This document shows positions 51,643 to 59,738 of a DNA stretch of 60,696 nucleotides, piece after piece; position 1 is the stretch's first letter, and every line of letters starts with the position of its first letter. The translations under genes and the position numbers were made by a program. The notes beneath the pieces are model-generated. The model worked only from the letters and a program-made list of their open reading frames with translations, was not told the origin of the DNA and did no database searches. Source of the stretch: an uncultured Muribaculaceae bacterium (GTDB lineage Bacteria > Bacteroidota > Bacteroidia > Bacteroidales > Muribaculaceae); assembly GCA_910578035.1 (NCBI GenBank), contig CAJTOB010000012.1, positions 1 through 60,696 on the forward strand, in the 5' to 3' direction.

Positions 51643-52206
51643 ATGGAAAAACAAGAAGAAGGAACTGTTATTACGCGTTTAAAAGCGTTTATAGAACATT
51701 GCGGACTATCCAATTCTCAATTTGCAGATAGAGCAGGCATCCCCCGCCCTACCCTTTCACAATTGATACATGGCCGTAATAAATCGGTCAACGATTTATT
51801 GCTTCGTAAACTTCATGAGAATTTTCCTGCTCTTGATATCTCCTGGCTGCTTTTTGGCGTGGGCAGTATGCTGAATGAGTCAAATATTCAATTCTCAGAG
51901 CCTCAAAATAGCCCGAAAATGCCAATAAACGAGTTTCAAACCACTGAAACACTTGAGAATAACGACCTGTTTTCTACAGTAAATTCTAATCTTCAAGAAG
52001 AAGCAAACGAGATTTTTGAAGATGAAAATAACAATTTTGACAGCTTCAGTGCATTTTCAGACAAATTCAATGGAGGAGAAAGAGCGGATATGGAAATACA
52101 GAAGATCACCGGTCCTTCTTCTGGCAGTAAAAAAATTAAGTCAATAATAATTTTTTATACTGATAGTAGTTTTGAAGTCTTTTCACCAGACAATCCAGAA
52201 AGCTAA
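51643..52206 (+). CDS. XRE-family helix-turn-helix regulator
   Basis: 187 residues. An N-terminal XRE helix-turn-helix domain (about 10-66: LKAFIEHCGLSNSQFADRAG, RPTLSQLIHGRNKSVNDLLL) is followed by a linker and a Glu/Asp/Asn-rich region (about 85-150). The tail has a short beta-strand pattern (KSIIIFYTDSSFEVFSP). Two hand-counted 60-base lines gave 37% and 32% G+C against about 60% for a line in mutB, so its base composition is unlike its neighbours. It stands alone between the nfn-znu promoter and mutB, with its own promoter and terminator. Its target is probably itself or the dyads upstream. Confidence 0.85.
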   Translation: MEKQEEGTVITRLKAFIEHCGLSNSQFADRAGIPRPTLSQLIHGRNKSVNDLLLRKLHENFPALDISWLLFGVGSMLNESNIQFSEPQNSPKMPINEFQTTETLENNDLFSTVNSNLQEEANEIFEDENNNFDSFSAFSDKFNGGERADMEIQKITGPSSGSKKIKSIIIFYTDSSFEVFSPDNPES

Positions 52207-52208
52207 AG

Positions 52209-52244
52209 AAATGGCCGGCAAGAAAATTTGTCGGCCATTTTTTT
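52209..52244 (+). terminator. Intrinsic terminator after the XRE gene
   Basis: ATGGCCG (52211-52217) pairs with CGGCCAT (52232-52238) and is followed by a T run (52238-52244); flanking A residues extend the stem. Confidence 0.88.
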
Positions 52245-52323
52245 AGCTTCTAATAATTATACTATAAGAGCCCTATACTCCCCTCTCAGGCGGACAAAGC
52301 ATGCCCGGACTGGATATTAATAG

Positions 52324-52354
52324 AACGGCGCGTGTCATCGCGACACGCGCCGTT
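52324..52354. repeat. Perfect 13-bp inverted repeat downstream of mutB
   Basis: AACGGCGCGTGTC (52324-52336) and GACACGCGCCGTT (52342-52354) with a 5-base loop (ATCGC). It is very GC-rich, in contrast to the surrounding AT-rich DNA. There is no T run on either side, so a classic intrinsic terminator is not proved. A smaller hairpin GAGCC/GGCTC lies at about 52370-52384. Both stand just after the mutB stop (52399, minus strand). Confidence 0.7.
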
Positions 52355-52398
52355 CCGGGGGTAATATTGAGCCTATAAGGCTCGGGGGAAGATTTATA

Positions 52399-54534
52399 TT
52401 ATTCTTGTTCTCCGTTGAGAATTTCGAGCATCTTTATAGCAGATACGGGAATACGGGTGCCAGGTCCAAAGATAGCTGCCACACCGGCTTTGTAGAGGAA
52501 ATCGTAATCTTGCGCAGGTATAACACCACCGGCAGTAACCATGATGTCTTCTCGGCCCAGTTTCTTGAGCTCTTCAATTACCTGAGGTATGAGTGTCTTG
52601 TGACCGGCTGCAAGAGAAGATACACCAAGAATATGAACGTCGTTTTCAACAGCCATACGTGCGGCTTCTGCAGGGGTCTGGAAGAGCGGACCCATGTCTA
52701 CGTCAAATCCACAGTCGGCATAGCCGGTAGCTACAACCTTGGCACCACGGTCGTGACCGTCCTGGCCCATCTTTGCAATCATGATACGAGGCTGACGGCC
52801 TTCGCGCTTGGCAAATTCGGCAGTCATCTCCTGGGCGCGCTGGAAATCGGCGTCCTGCTTGGTTTCGCTTGAATACACTCCTGAGATAGTTCTGATAACA
52901 GCTTTATAACGGCCTACAACATCTTCGCAGGCATCGGAAATTTCGCCAAGGGTTGCACGGAGACCGGCTGCTTTTACCGCAAGGTCAAGAAGATTGCCTT
53001 CCTTGGTGCGTACACACTCTGTAATTGCGGCAAGGGCTTCTTTTACCTTGGCCTCGTCGCGATGAGCCTTGACGTCGTTAAGACGCTCAATCTGCTCGCG
53101 GCGAACCTCTGTATTATCGATTTCGAGGATGTCGATAGGATCTTCGTGGTCCAGACGGTATTTGTTGATACCAACGATGGTCTGACGACCGGAGTCGATA
53201 CGAGCCTGTGTGCGGGCCGAAGCTTCCTCGATGCGAAGTTTGGGAAGACCGGTTTCGATAGCCTTGGCCATGCCGCCGAGCTTCTCAATTTCCTGAATAT
53301 GCTCCCATGCTCGGTGCGCAATTTCATTGGTAAGAGCTTCAATGTAGTACGAACCTCCCCAGGGGTCGATTGCACGGGTAACCTGAGTTTCTTCCTGGAT
53401 ATAAATCTGGGTATTACGGGCAATACGAGCTGAGAAATCAGTCGGAAGAGCGATTGCTTCGTCAAGAGCATTAGTGTGCAAGCTCTGGGTGTGTCCGAGA
53501 GCTGCACCCATTGCCTCAATACATGTACGGCCAACGTTGTTGAAGGGGTCCTGTTCTGTAAGAGACCAGCCCGAAGTCTGCGAGTGTGTACGCAGTGCGA
53601 GCGATTTGGGGTTCTTGGGGTTGAACTGCTTCACGATCTTGGCCCAGAGCATGCGTGCAGCACGCATCTTGGCGACCTCCATGAAGTAGTTCATGCCGAT
53701 AGCCCAGAAGAACGACAGACGGGGCGCGAAAGAGTCGATATCCATACCTGCGTTCACGCCTGCGCGGAGATATTCGAGACCGTCGGCAAGAGTATATGCC
53801 AGCTCGATATCGCAAGTTGCGCCAGCTTCCTGCATATGGTAGCCGGAAATCGAGATAGAGTTGAACTTAGGCATGTTCTTCGAAGTGTATTCGAAGATGT
53901 CGGCAATGATTCGCATAGAGAATTCCGGCGGGTAGATATAGGTGTTACGCACCATGAATTCCTTAAGGATATCGTTCTGGATAGTGCCTGCCATTTCTTC
54001 GAGTTTGGCACCCTGCTCAAGGCCTGCGTTGATGTAGAATGCGAGTACAGGAAGTACGGCGCCGTTCATAGTCATAGACACAGACATCTTGTTCAGAGGA
54101 ATACCGTCGAAGAGCACTTTCATGTCGTCGAGAGTACAGATAGACACACCAGCTTTGCCCACGTCACCTACCACACGTTCATGGTCTGCGTCGTAACCGC
54201 GGTGTGTTGCAAGGTCAAACGCTACAGAGAGACCCTTCTGGCCGGAAGCAAGATTACGGCGATAGAACGCATTCGATTCTGCTGCGGTCGAGAAGCCTGC
54301 ATACTGGCGGATAGTCCAGGGGCGAAGAGGATACATGGCGCTGTACGGGCCACGGAGGAATGGGGGAATACCCGACATATAATTAAGATGCTCGAGGCCT
54401 TCGAGGTCATCTTTGGTATAGACGGGTTTTACAGGAATCAGTTCCGGAGTAGTCCAGTTTTCAGTATTGGCTGCAGCGGGTGCGGGGCCGGCCGTCCCGG
54501 CCACGATGTCGATATTTTTAAAATCGGGTTTCAT
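52399..54534 (-). CDS. mutB: Methylmalonyl-CoA mutase large subunit (MutB)
   Basis: 711 residues. It isomerises (R)-methylmalonyl-CoA and succinyl-CoA with adenosylcobalamin, in the succinate-propionate pathway of anaerobic Bacteroidales. The N-terminal TIM barrel has GPYSAMYPLRPWTIRQYAGF, SVSMTMNGAVLP and the TRAIDPWGGSYYIEALT stretch. The C-terminal B12 domain (about 580-711) has the DGHDRG (DxHxxG) His ligand in MGQDGHDRGAKVVATG and a conserved GGVIP loop. The gap to mutA is 15 bases. The catalytic subunit of the heterodimer, normal length. Confidence 0.97.
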   Translation of the reverse strand: MKPDFKNIDIVAGTAGPAPAAANTENWTTPELIPVKPVYTKDDLEGLEHLNYMSGIPPFLRGPYSAMYPLRPWTIRQYAGFSTAAESNAFYRRNLASGQKGLSVAFDLATHRGYDADHERVVGDVGKAGVSICTLDDMKVLFDGIPLNKMSVSMTMNGAVLPVLAFYINAGLEQGAKLEEMAGTIQNDILKEFMVRNTYIYPPEFSMRIIADIFEYTSKNMPKFNSISISGYHMQEAGATCDIELAYTLADGLEYLRAGVNAGMDIDSFAPRLSFFWAIGMNYFMEVAKMRAARMLWAKIVKQFNPKNPKSLALRTHSQTSGWSLTEQDPFNNVGRTCIEAMGAALGHTQSLHTNALDEAIALPTDFSARIARNTQIYIQEETQVTRAIDPWGGSYYIEALTNEIAHRAWEHIQEIEKLGGMAKAIETGLPKLRIEEASARTQARIDSGRQTIVGINKYRLDHEDPIDILEIDNTEVRREQIERLNDVKAHRDEAKVKEALAAITECVRTKEGNLLDLAVKAAGLRATLGEISDACEDVVGRYKAVIRTISGVYSSETKQDADFQRAQEMTAEFAKREGRQPRIMIAKMGQDGHDRGAKVVATGYADCGFDVDMGPLFQTPAEAARMAVENDVHILGVSSLAAGHKTLIPQVIEELKKLGREDIMVTAGGVIPAQDYDFLYKAGVAAIFGPGTRIPVSAIKMLEILNGEQE

Positions 54535-54549
54535 AGTTGCTGAGACGGT

Positions 54550-56397
54550 TTATTTGTTGAGAAGACGGTTATTGAAGTCACGGAGAGTGTCGAGAACATT
54601 GCAACGCACATGAACATAGTCCTTGATGCCGGCTGCCTGAAGTTCTTCCATGCAAGCGGGAGCTCCGGCAACAACGAATTCGGCACGGCCGTCGAGATAC
54701 TTGAACGCAGCAGGAGCGAGCTCGGCATATTCATCATCGCTTGAGCAGAGAACTACGACATCTGCTTCCTTGGCGAGAGCGGCATCAATGCCTTCTTCAA
54801 CAGTGTTGAAGCCAAGATTATCGATGATTTCATAACCTGCACAACCAAAGAAGTTGGTCGAGAACTGAGCGCGGGCAAGACGCATCGCAAGGTTACCGAT
54901 AGTGAGCATGAACACTTTCGGACGCTTGCTTGCAGCTTCGGTAGCGAGACGAAGGTCTTCAAAATCTGTGGCCGCACGTTTGCCGCAAAGTGCGTTGGGG
55001 CCTTTTTCAACCGAGCAGCCGCAGGTGCATGCGCCTGTTGTCTCAATCTTGCCGGCTGCGGTCTCGTTGATATTGGGGTACTGGTTGGTTCCCAGAAGGA
55101 TTTCTTTGCGACGTGCAACATCAGAGTGACGCTTCACACACGATTCGTTTACAGCCTTCTGCACAGTGCCGTCAGCGACAAGAGCGAAGAAACCGCCTTT
55201 TTCCTCTACATCAAGGAAAAGCTTCCATGCCTCTTTAGCAATCGCTACGGTGAGAGTCTCAACATAGTAGCTGCCGCCAGCGGGGTCGACAACCTTATCC
55301 ATGTGGCTCTCTTCTTTGAGCAGGAATTGCTGGTTGCGTGCAATGCGTTCAGAGAATGCATCGGGCTTCTTGTAAGGTGCGTCGAACGGTGTTACTACGA
55401 TAGAATCAACTCCGGCAACGCAGGCAGAGAAGGTTTCGGTCTGGCTGCGGAGAAGGTTTACATGAGCGTCGTAAATTGTCTGGTTGAAGCGTGATGTTGT
55501 AGCGCATACCATCATCTTGGCACAATCTGTGCAACCGGGCTGATACTGCTCTACTATCTGAGCCCAAAGCATACGGGCTGCACGGAATTTGGCAATTTCC
55601 ATGAAGAAATTCGAGGAAACGCACATATTGAATTTGATTCGCGATGCCACTTCGCAAGCTTTGCGGCCGGCGTCAGTGAGGGCGTTCATCCACGCAGTGC
55701 CCCATGCAAGTGCATAGCCGAGTTCCTGATAGATATATGCGCCGCTGTTGGCAAGAATCAGAGAGTCTACGGCAAGACAGCGGAGTGCGGGCACGGGAGC
55801 CACAACATCAAGGAGTTTCACTGCTTCGGCAACGATAGCGGGGGTATCTACACCTTCCACACCATGCTTGAACTGGCGACGCAGAGGGTTATAGTCGATA
55901 GACCCACGGAAGCTTGCTTCGGCACCCTGCTCTTTCACACATGCCACGAGGGCCTCAGCTACAGCAACCGCTTTGCCGGGGCAGCAGCTGAGATTGATTT
56001 CAACTGCCGGAAGGTGAATGCCATTGAGCAGCACTTTAACGTCTTCAGGATTCTGAACTTTGAAACCTAAAGAGTTAATGCCCTTGTTCAGTACATCGAG
56101 TGCAATCTTATTTGCCTCTTCGGCACTATCGGCAACAATATCCTGACGCGAAAGCCAGTCGTTGTCAGTACGGGTGCCGCGTACATAGGGGAACTGTCCG
56201 GGAAGAGTGCCGGTAGTCTTGAGGTCAGCGATGTCTTCAGCCCGGTATACGGGTTGTACGTTGAAGCCTTCGTTAGTTCTCCAGACCAGTTTTTTGTCGA
56301 AATCGGCCCCTTTGAGGTCGGCTTCAACCTTGGCGCGCCATTCTTGGTAGCTCACCTCGGGAAACTGGTCGAACAATCTTTCATTTTTTTCTGCCAT
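54550..56397 (-). CDS. mutA: Methylmalonyl-CoA mutase small subunit (MutA)
   Basis: 615 residues, homologous to MutB (FPYVRGTRTDNDWLSRQDI, VVDPAGGSYYVETLTVAIAK). It lacks the DxHxxG cobalamin motif, so it is the structural partner. The linker before the C-terminal Rossmann-like domain has a Cys cluster (GACTCGCSVEKGPNALCG, about residues 455-472), which could bind a metal. The final domain reads TIGNLAMRLARAQFSTNFFGC. First gene of a two-gene operon with a strong promoter. The codon bias suggests high expression. Confidence 0.96.
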   Translation of the reverse strand: MAEKNERLFDQFPEVSYQEWRAKVEADLKGADFDKKLVWRTNEGFNVQPVYRAEDIADLKTTGTLPGQFPYVRGTRTDNDWLSRQDIVADSAEEANKIALDVLNKGINSLGFKVQNPEDVKVLLNGIHLPAVEINLSCCPGKAVAVAEALVACVKEQGAEASFRGSIDYNPLRRQFKHGVEGVDTPAIVAEAVKLLDVVAPVPALRCLAVDSLILANSGAYIYQELGYALAWGTAWMNALTDAGRKACEVASRIKFNMCVSSNFFMEIAKFRAARMLWAQIVEQYQPGCTDCAKMMVCATTSRFNQTIYDAHVNLLRSQTETFSACVAGVDSIVVTPFDAPYKKPDAFSERIARNQQFLLKEESHMDKVVDPAGGSYYVETLTVAIAKEAWKLFLDVEEKGGFFALVADGTVQKAVNESCVKRHSDVARRKEILLGTNQYPNINETAAGKIETTGACTCGCSVEKGPNALCGKRAATDFEDLRLATEAASKRPKVFMLTIGNLAMRLARAQFSTNFFGCAGYEIIDNLGFNTVEEGIDAALAKEADVVVLCSSDDEYAELAPAAFKYLDGRAEFVVAGAPACMEELQAAGIKDYVHVRCNVLDTLRDFNNRLLNK

Positions 56398-56486
56398 ATT
56401 ATATAATATATTGTGTATCTTGCGCTAAGGCATATGATTTAAGGACATCCGCAGGCATGGCATGCCCATCAGATGTGTTCGTACGA

Positions 56487-56517
56487 CAAAAGTAATTATA
56501 ATTTAAGCAAAAACAAA
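56487..56517 (-). promoter_or_regulatory. Promoter of mutA-mutB
   Basis: On the minus strand TTTG (56517-56514), 19 bases, TACTTTTG (56494-56487); a perfect match. The leader is about 83 bases, too short to hold a full cobalamin riboswitch. Confidence 0.75.
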
Positions 56518-56520
56518 AAA

Positions 56521-56545
56521 AAACGCCCGAAAAGCAGTCGGAAGA
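56521..56545 (-). terminator. Weak terminator candidate after the DUF3108 gene
   Basis: A short stem (minus-strand CCGA with TCGG, 56541-56526) is followed on the minus strand by a long T run. The stem is weak, but the T run of more than eight fits. It would end the DUF3108 transcript just before the mutA promoter. Confidence 0.4.
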
Positions 56546-56609
56546 CTCTTCTCGGACAATTTTTGGCGTCAAAACGGCAACTCTTACTGAATAGCAGATG
56601 CTGAACAAT

Positions 56610-57371
56610 CTAATCAGCGCCTGTAAATATGCAATGTACTTTGCCGACAGGAAGCTTCCCTTCAAGACGCAGGGGAATCCTGCGTTTGTCGGCACTTATC
56701 CATGCCTCCATGTCATCGGAACTTTTCCGACCGCCTTTAGACGTAAACATGAATTTGATATGAAAGGTTTTATAGCACACTCCTTCGAAATCAAGCTTAT
56801 CAATGCCTTCATATTTTATTGTAAGCTTCTCTTTCTGTTTACCTGAAAATATATTGAGTTCCTTCACATGGCCTTGCTCCCAATCCTGATAAGGGAGATT
56901 CCGCATGAAATAAAACGACGTAAGCATGTCTACGACTTCTCCTTCTGCGTCCAACTGCCGACTGTCGTCTATCCTGAGGATACCTTTCTTATAGACTTTG
57001 CGGGTGCAATCGGCCTTCACCGAGGGTTTGGCGCTATAATCATAACGCACTATATCGTGCTTGTGCTCGTTGCCCTCGTTGGCAATCTTTTCATAGAACA
57101 GAGGCGTCATGTCAGCATATGCCATATGCCCGTTAAGGGTATCGCGCACCTGGTATATTCTGTCTGCCCAAGGCTCGGACGCGGCTGTAAGCTGAGCTAC
57201 ATAATGTTGAGGAGCATGCCTGAGCGTCAATGTGGCTGTTCCGGCTTTTTTGTTGATAAGCCCCCATTTGTACATCACTTTATAATGCAGGCTTTCGGGC
57301 TGAAACGTAGCGGAGACTGCTGAAGCAGCAAAAAAAACAAATCCTGAAAACGCTAATATGAATCGTCGCAT
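56610..57371 (-). CDS. DUF3108 secreted protein
   Basis: 253 residues with a signal peptide (MRRFILAFSGFVFFAASAVS plus A). The mature part is beta-rich: SLHYKVMYKWGLINKKAGTA, AYADMTPLFYEKIANEG, KLTIKYEGIDKLDFEGV and MEAWISADKRRIPLRLEG, matching DUF3108, a lipocalin-like or LolA/B-like envelope family. Its role is unsettled. It is transcribed alone with an exact -7 box (TATATTTG, 57413-57406, minus strand) but no -33. Located between the yhcH/tdk genes and the mut operon. Confidence 0.88.
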   Translation of the reverse strand: MRRFILAFSGFVFFAASAVSATFQPESLHYKVMYKWGLINKKAGTATLTLRHAPQHYVAQLTAASEPWADRIYQVRDTLNGHMAYADMTPLFYEKIANEGNEHKHDIVRYDYSAKPSVKADCTRKVYKKGILRIDDSRQLDAEGEVVDMLTSFYFMRNLPYQDWEQGHVKELNIFSGKQKEKLTIKYEGIDKLDFEGVCYKTFHIKFMFTSKGGRKSSDDMEAWISADKRRIPLRLEGKLPVGKVHCIFTGAD

Positions 57372-57405
57372 AGTGGTGATGTTTAATTGTTCTGAGGACG
57401 TATGG

Positions 57406-57413
57406 CAAATATA
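57406..57413 (-). promoter_or_regulatory. -7 element of the DUF3108 gene
   Basis: TATATTTG on the minus strand; no good -33 was seen at 19-21 bases. Confidence 0.35.
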
Positions 57414-57476
57414 ATATAAGGCATCTGCTTAGTTCCCCTCGTTTGAAACGACCGATAAAGCTCTTTGGTTCATATA

Positions 57477-57938
57477 CTAATCAACCGGAACCTTTATAAT
57501 CAGTTTCCGATGAGTTCCAAGGCCGATATTCGGTGCATGCGCATCTTCAGGGAAGAAGACAGCCATCTGACCGGGCTTGACAGTAATAAGGGTTGTAGCG
57601 GCATCACCGAAGAAAATCACATCGCGGTCTGCGTCATATGTTCCACGAGGTAATTTCAGATCTACCAGTGCACACCACCCCATCTTTTCAGCACCTTTGA
57701 GTGGCATTTGAATATCTATATAGCGTCTATGGGCTTCTAGCTGCACTTTTTCTCGGGGAAGCAACGCCGGTTCCTCATATTTCACAAATATATCGTTACC
57801 TCCAGATGACTGCCCTATTGTTTTTGTTCCAGGCACAAACGTGTCGAACAGATGTGCCGACATCCAGTCTATGGCTATAGCCATTGCTGTCGAAATGGAG
57901 GCATAGCGGCCAGCTTCTTTTATATCACAAAGTATCAT
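57477..57938 (-). CDS. YhcH/YjgK/YiaL-family protein
   Basis: 153 residues from the ATG at 57938; a GTG at 57956 overlapping tdk is possible. It has the beta-barrel of the YhcH/YjgK/YiaL family: LEAHRRYIDIQMPLKGAEKMGWC and a metal-binding end with AVFFPEDAHAPNIGLG. Some members relate to sialic-acid or sugar-acid metabolism; the substrate here is unknown. It is co-transcribed with tdk (about 14-base gap), an arrangement without obvious metabolic logic. Confidence 0.87.
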   Translation of the reverse strand: MILCDIKEAGRYASISTAMAIAIDWMSAHLFDTFVPGTKTIGQSSGGNDIFVKYEEPALLPREKVQLEAHRRYIDIQMPLKGAEKMGWCALVDLKLPRGTYDADRDVIFFGDAATTLITVKPGQMAVFFPEDAHAPNIGLGTHRKLIIKVPVD

Positions 57939-57952
57939 ACTCAAAGTGCATT

Positions 57953-58588
57953 TCACTCATCTTCAAATTCCAAAGGGAGCACCGAACGCTGTGCCTGCTC
58001 GATACGCTTGTTGCGCCAGCAGCGGCGACATACAGCCACATAGCGGTCATCACCGCCGATCTCGACCTGAGCGCCCTGCTCTACTATATTACCATCGGAA
58101 TCTATACGAGCGTTAATGATAGTCTTATGACCGCAATTGCATGTCGACTTTATTTCGTCTATAGTATCTGCAATCTCGAAGAGACGGCGAGAACCTTCGA
58201 AGAGGTGGCTCTTGAAATCGGTGCGAAGGCCGTAGCATATCACGTTGCTCCCGAAGTCGTCTACAACGCGAGACAGCTGGTCTACCTGGGCTTCTGTCAG
58301 AAACTGGGCCTCATCTACAAGAAACCAGTCTACAACCCGGCCATCTTCCTTATAGAGTTTTTTAACAAATTCGTATAGGTTGGTACCCGCGTAAATCCAC
58401 ACGCATTCACGCTCTATGCCTATACGCGATCGAATGACGTTGCGGCCTTCGCGTGTATCAACAACCGGTTTGAGACACATGTAGTCCATCTTGCGCTCTT
58501 CGAAGTTGTATGCCGTAGTGAGCAGCAGGGCTGTCTTGGCCGAGCCCATCGTGCCATAGCGGAAATATAGTTTGCCTTTTCTGTACAT
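57953..58588 (-). CDS. tdk: Thymidine kinase
   Basis: Tdk phosphorylates thymidine for salvage. It has 211 residues of the type II (Tdk) family. Walker A GTMGSAKT is at 12-19, the DEAQFLTEAQVDQL motif near the middle, and a C-terminal zinc site with CNCGHK and CRRCW. The lasso region around IGGDDRYVAVCRRC is intact. It is the first gene of the tdk-yhcH pair. A large hairpin occupies its leader (58607-58655), 18 bases before the ATG. Confidence 0.96.
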   Translation of the reverse strand: MYRKGKLYFRYGTMGSAKTALLLTTAYNFEERKMDYMCLKPVVDTREGRNVIRSRIGIERECVWIYAGTNLYEFVKKLYKEDGRVVDWFLVDEAQFLTEAQVDQLSRVVDDFGSNVICYGLRTDFKSHLFEGSRRLFEIADTIDEIKSTCNCGHKTIINARIDSDGNIVEQGAQVEIGGDDRYVAVCRRCWRNKRIEQAQRSVLPLEFEDE

Positions 58589-58606
58589 GTCAATAAATCA
58601 GTGTTT

Positions 58607-58655
58607 GGCGGCTGTAGACGGGTATTTGGTTTCAGCTAACCCGTCTGCAGCCGCC
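58607..58655 (-). promoter_or_regulatory. 17-bp hairpin and -7 box in the tdk leader
   Basis: GGCGGCTGTAGACGGGT (58607-58623) pairs with ACCCGTCTGCAGCCGCC (58639-58655), with one G-T wobble and a 15-base loop. A -7 box TATCTTTG (58665-58658, minus strand) lies directly upstream, so the tdk transcript would begin inside or at the base of the stem. No T run follows it on the minus strand. It may protect the 5' end of the mRNA or act as a terminator for the lipoprotein gene. Confidence 0.65.
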
Positions 58656-58721
58656 TACAAAGATACGGCAAATTCCGCAATGACGGCGCACACCGCCCTC
58701 CTTTTTATCAACATTGTAATA

Positions 58722-59738
58722 TCATTGATGCAATTTTTCTAATAGAACAAAATCTTTTCCCGTCCAGCCTATCATTGTAGAATCGTCAAGAGCAGCTATG
58801 CGATAAAGAGGATATGGTATGTTGAAATACCTGTCGATTACTTTGCCATTCCAGTCTATCTTGTAGATGGTCGGGGCAAAATTCGCCGCATCAGAATAAT
58901 TACAGGCCCAATTCAGCGCGTATATGTAGTCGGATGTGGAGGTTACATCTACTGTATGCATAATGTTGAGTATCTCGAAGTCGGCTTCTTCAAGAGTATT
59001 CGAGTCGAAGGTATCTTCTCCAAGTCTTACCGATTTGATTATCTTGCCATCGGTGTCGAATATTTCGATAACCGGGTGAAGTTTATAGGCAAAAGCGAGC
59101 CTGTTGTGCTTGCCTGAATATATCATTTCCCCGGCGTTAGGCATCCATGTCTGTAATTCGGGAGAAATGTTGATTTGTCTGACTGTATCAACTTTTGATG
59201 TAGTGAGGTCGGCGGTCATGGCATATTGGCTACCACCGTTTGGCTCACGCCCGATGAAAACATATCTGTCAGGATTAGTCATATATACATCCTGAACGTA
59301 CTGCGAGAGGGGAAATGGCACAATGCTGTTTCCGTCCATCAGATGCTGCCGTGTCCTGACAAACGCTGTATCATTCTCTACGGTAAAAATCTCGCTATCG
59401 TCCTGCCCGACAACATGGATTACGCCATTGTCGGCGATAAATGGATAAGGCATATAGGAAGCATAGTAACCGTCTTCTCTTTTGCCCATATCCGGGCTTA
59501 TCTTGATTGTCTTGTTAGCGTTGTCGATAATTGCGCGACGGAGAAGCCGTTGGCCATATCCGTTCTCACATTCAAAGACAAACAGCAATGTATCACCTGA
59601 TACTTTCATGTCCGTTACATGTCTTATTGCAGGTAAAGGCTCCCCGGATATTTTTAGTTTTGCTGTTGTGGTGGTTGACTGCGCGTTGGCACATCCTGAC
59701 AAGAACAGGGATAGCGCCATTATCTGTAATATCCTCAT
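58722..59738 (-). CDS. 6-bladed beta-propeller lipoprotein (BF3164-like)
   Basis: 338 residues. A lipoprotein signal peptide ends LFLSGC (Cys16). The mature protein repeats short beta strands (DTLLFVFECENGYGQRLLRR, YVFIGREPNGGSQYAMTADL, RLAFAYKLHPVIEIFDTDG, DYIYALNWACNYSD), consistent with the six-bladed propeller lipoproteins of Bacteroidales. Outer-membrane-anchored, perhaps a periplasmic or surface binding partner. It overlaps the GLPGLI gene by 4 bases and therefore belongs to the same operon as the TonB-dependent receptor upstream. Confidence 0.82.
   Translation of the reverse strand: MRILQIMALSLFLSGCANAQSTTTTAKLKISGEPLPAIRHVTDMKVSGDTLLFVFECENGYGQRLLRRAIIDNANKTIKISPDMGKREDGYYASYMPYPFIADNGVIHVVGQDDSEIFTVENDTAFVRTRQHLMDGNSIVPFPLSQYVQDVYMTNPDRYVFIGREPNGGSQYAMTADLTTSKVDTVRQINISPELQTWMPNAGEMIYSGKHNRLAFAYKLHPVIEIFDTDGKIIKSVRLGEDTFDSNTLEEADFEILNIMHTVDVTSTSDYIYALNWACNYSDAANFAPTIYKIDWNGKVIDRYFNIPYPLYRIAALDDSTMIGWTGKDFVLLEKLHQ

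Noticed and set aside
53476..54543. 355-codon open frame antisense to mutB
   Set aside because: It follows from biased codons in mutB; no start signal or protein family was seen.
56398..56486. Possible cobalamin riboswitch before mutA
   Set aside because: The leader predicted from the promoter is about 83 bases, and no B12-box-like sequence was seen.
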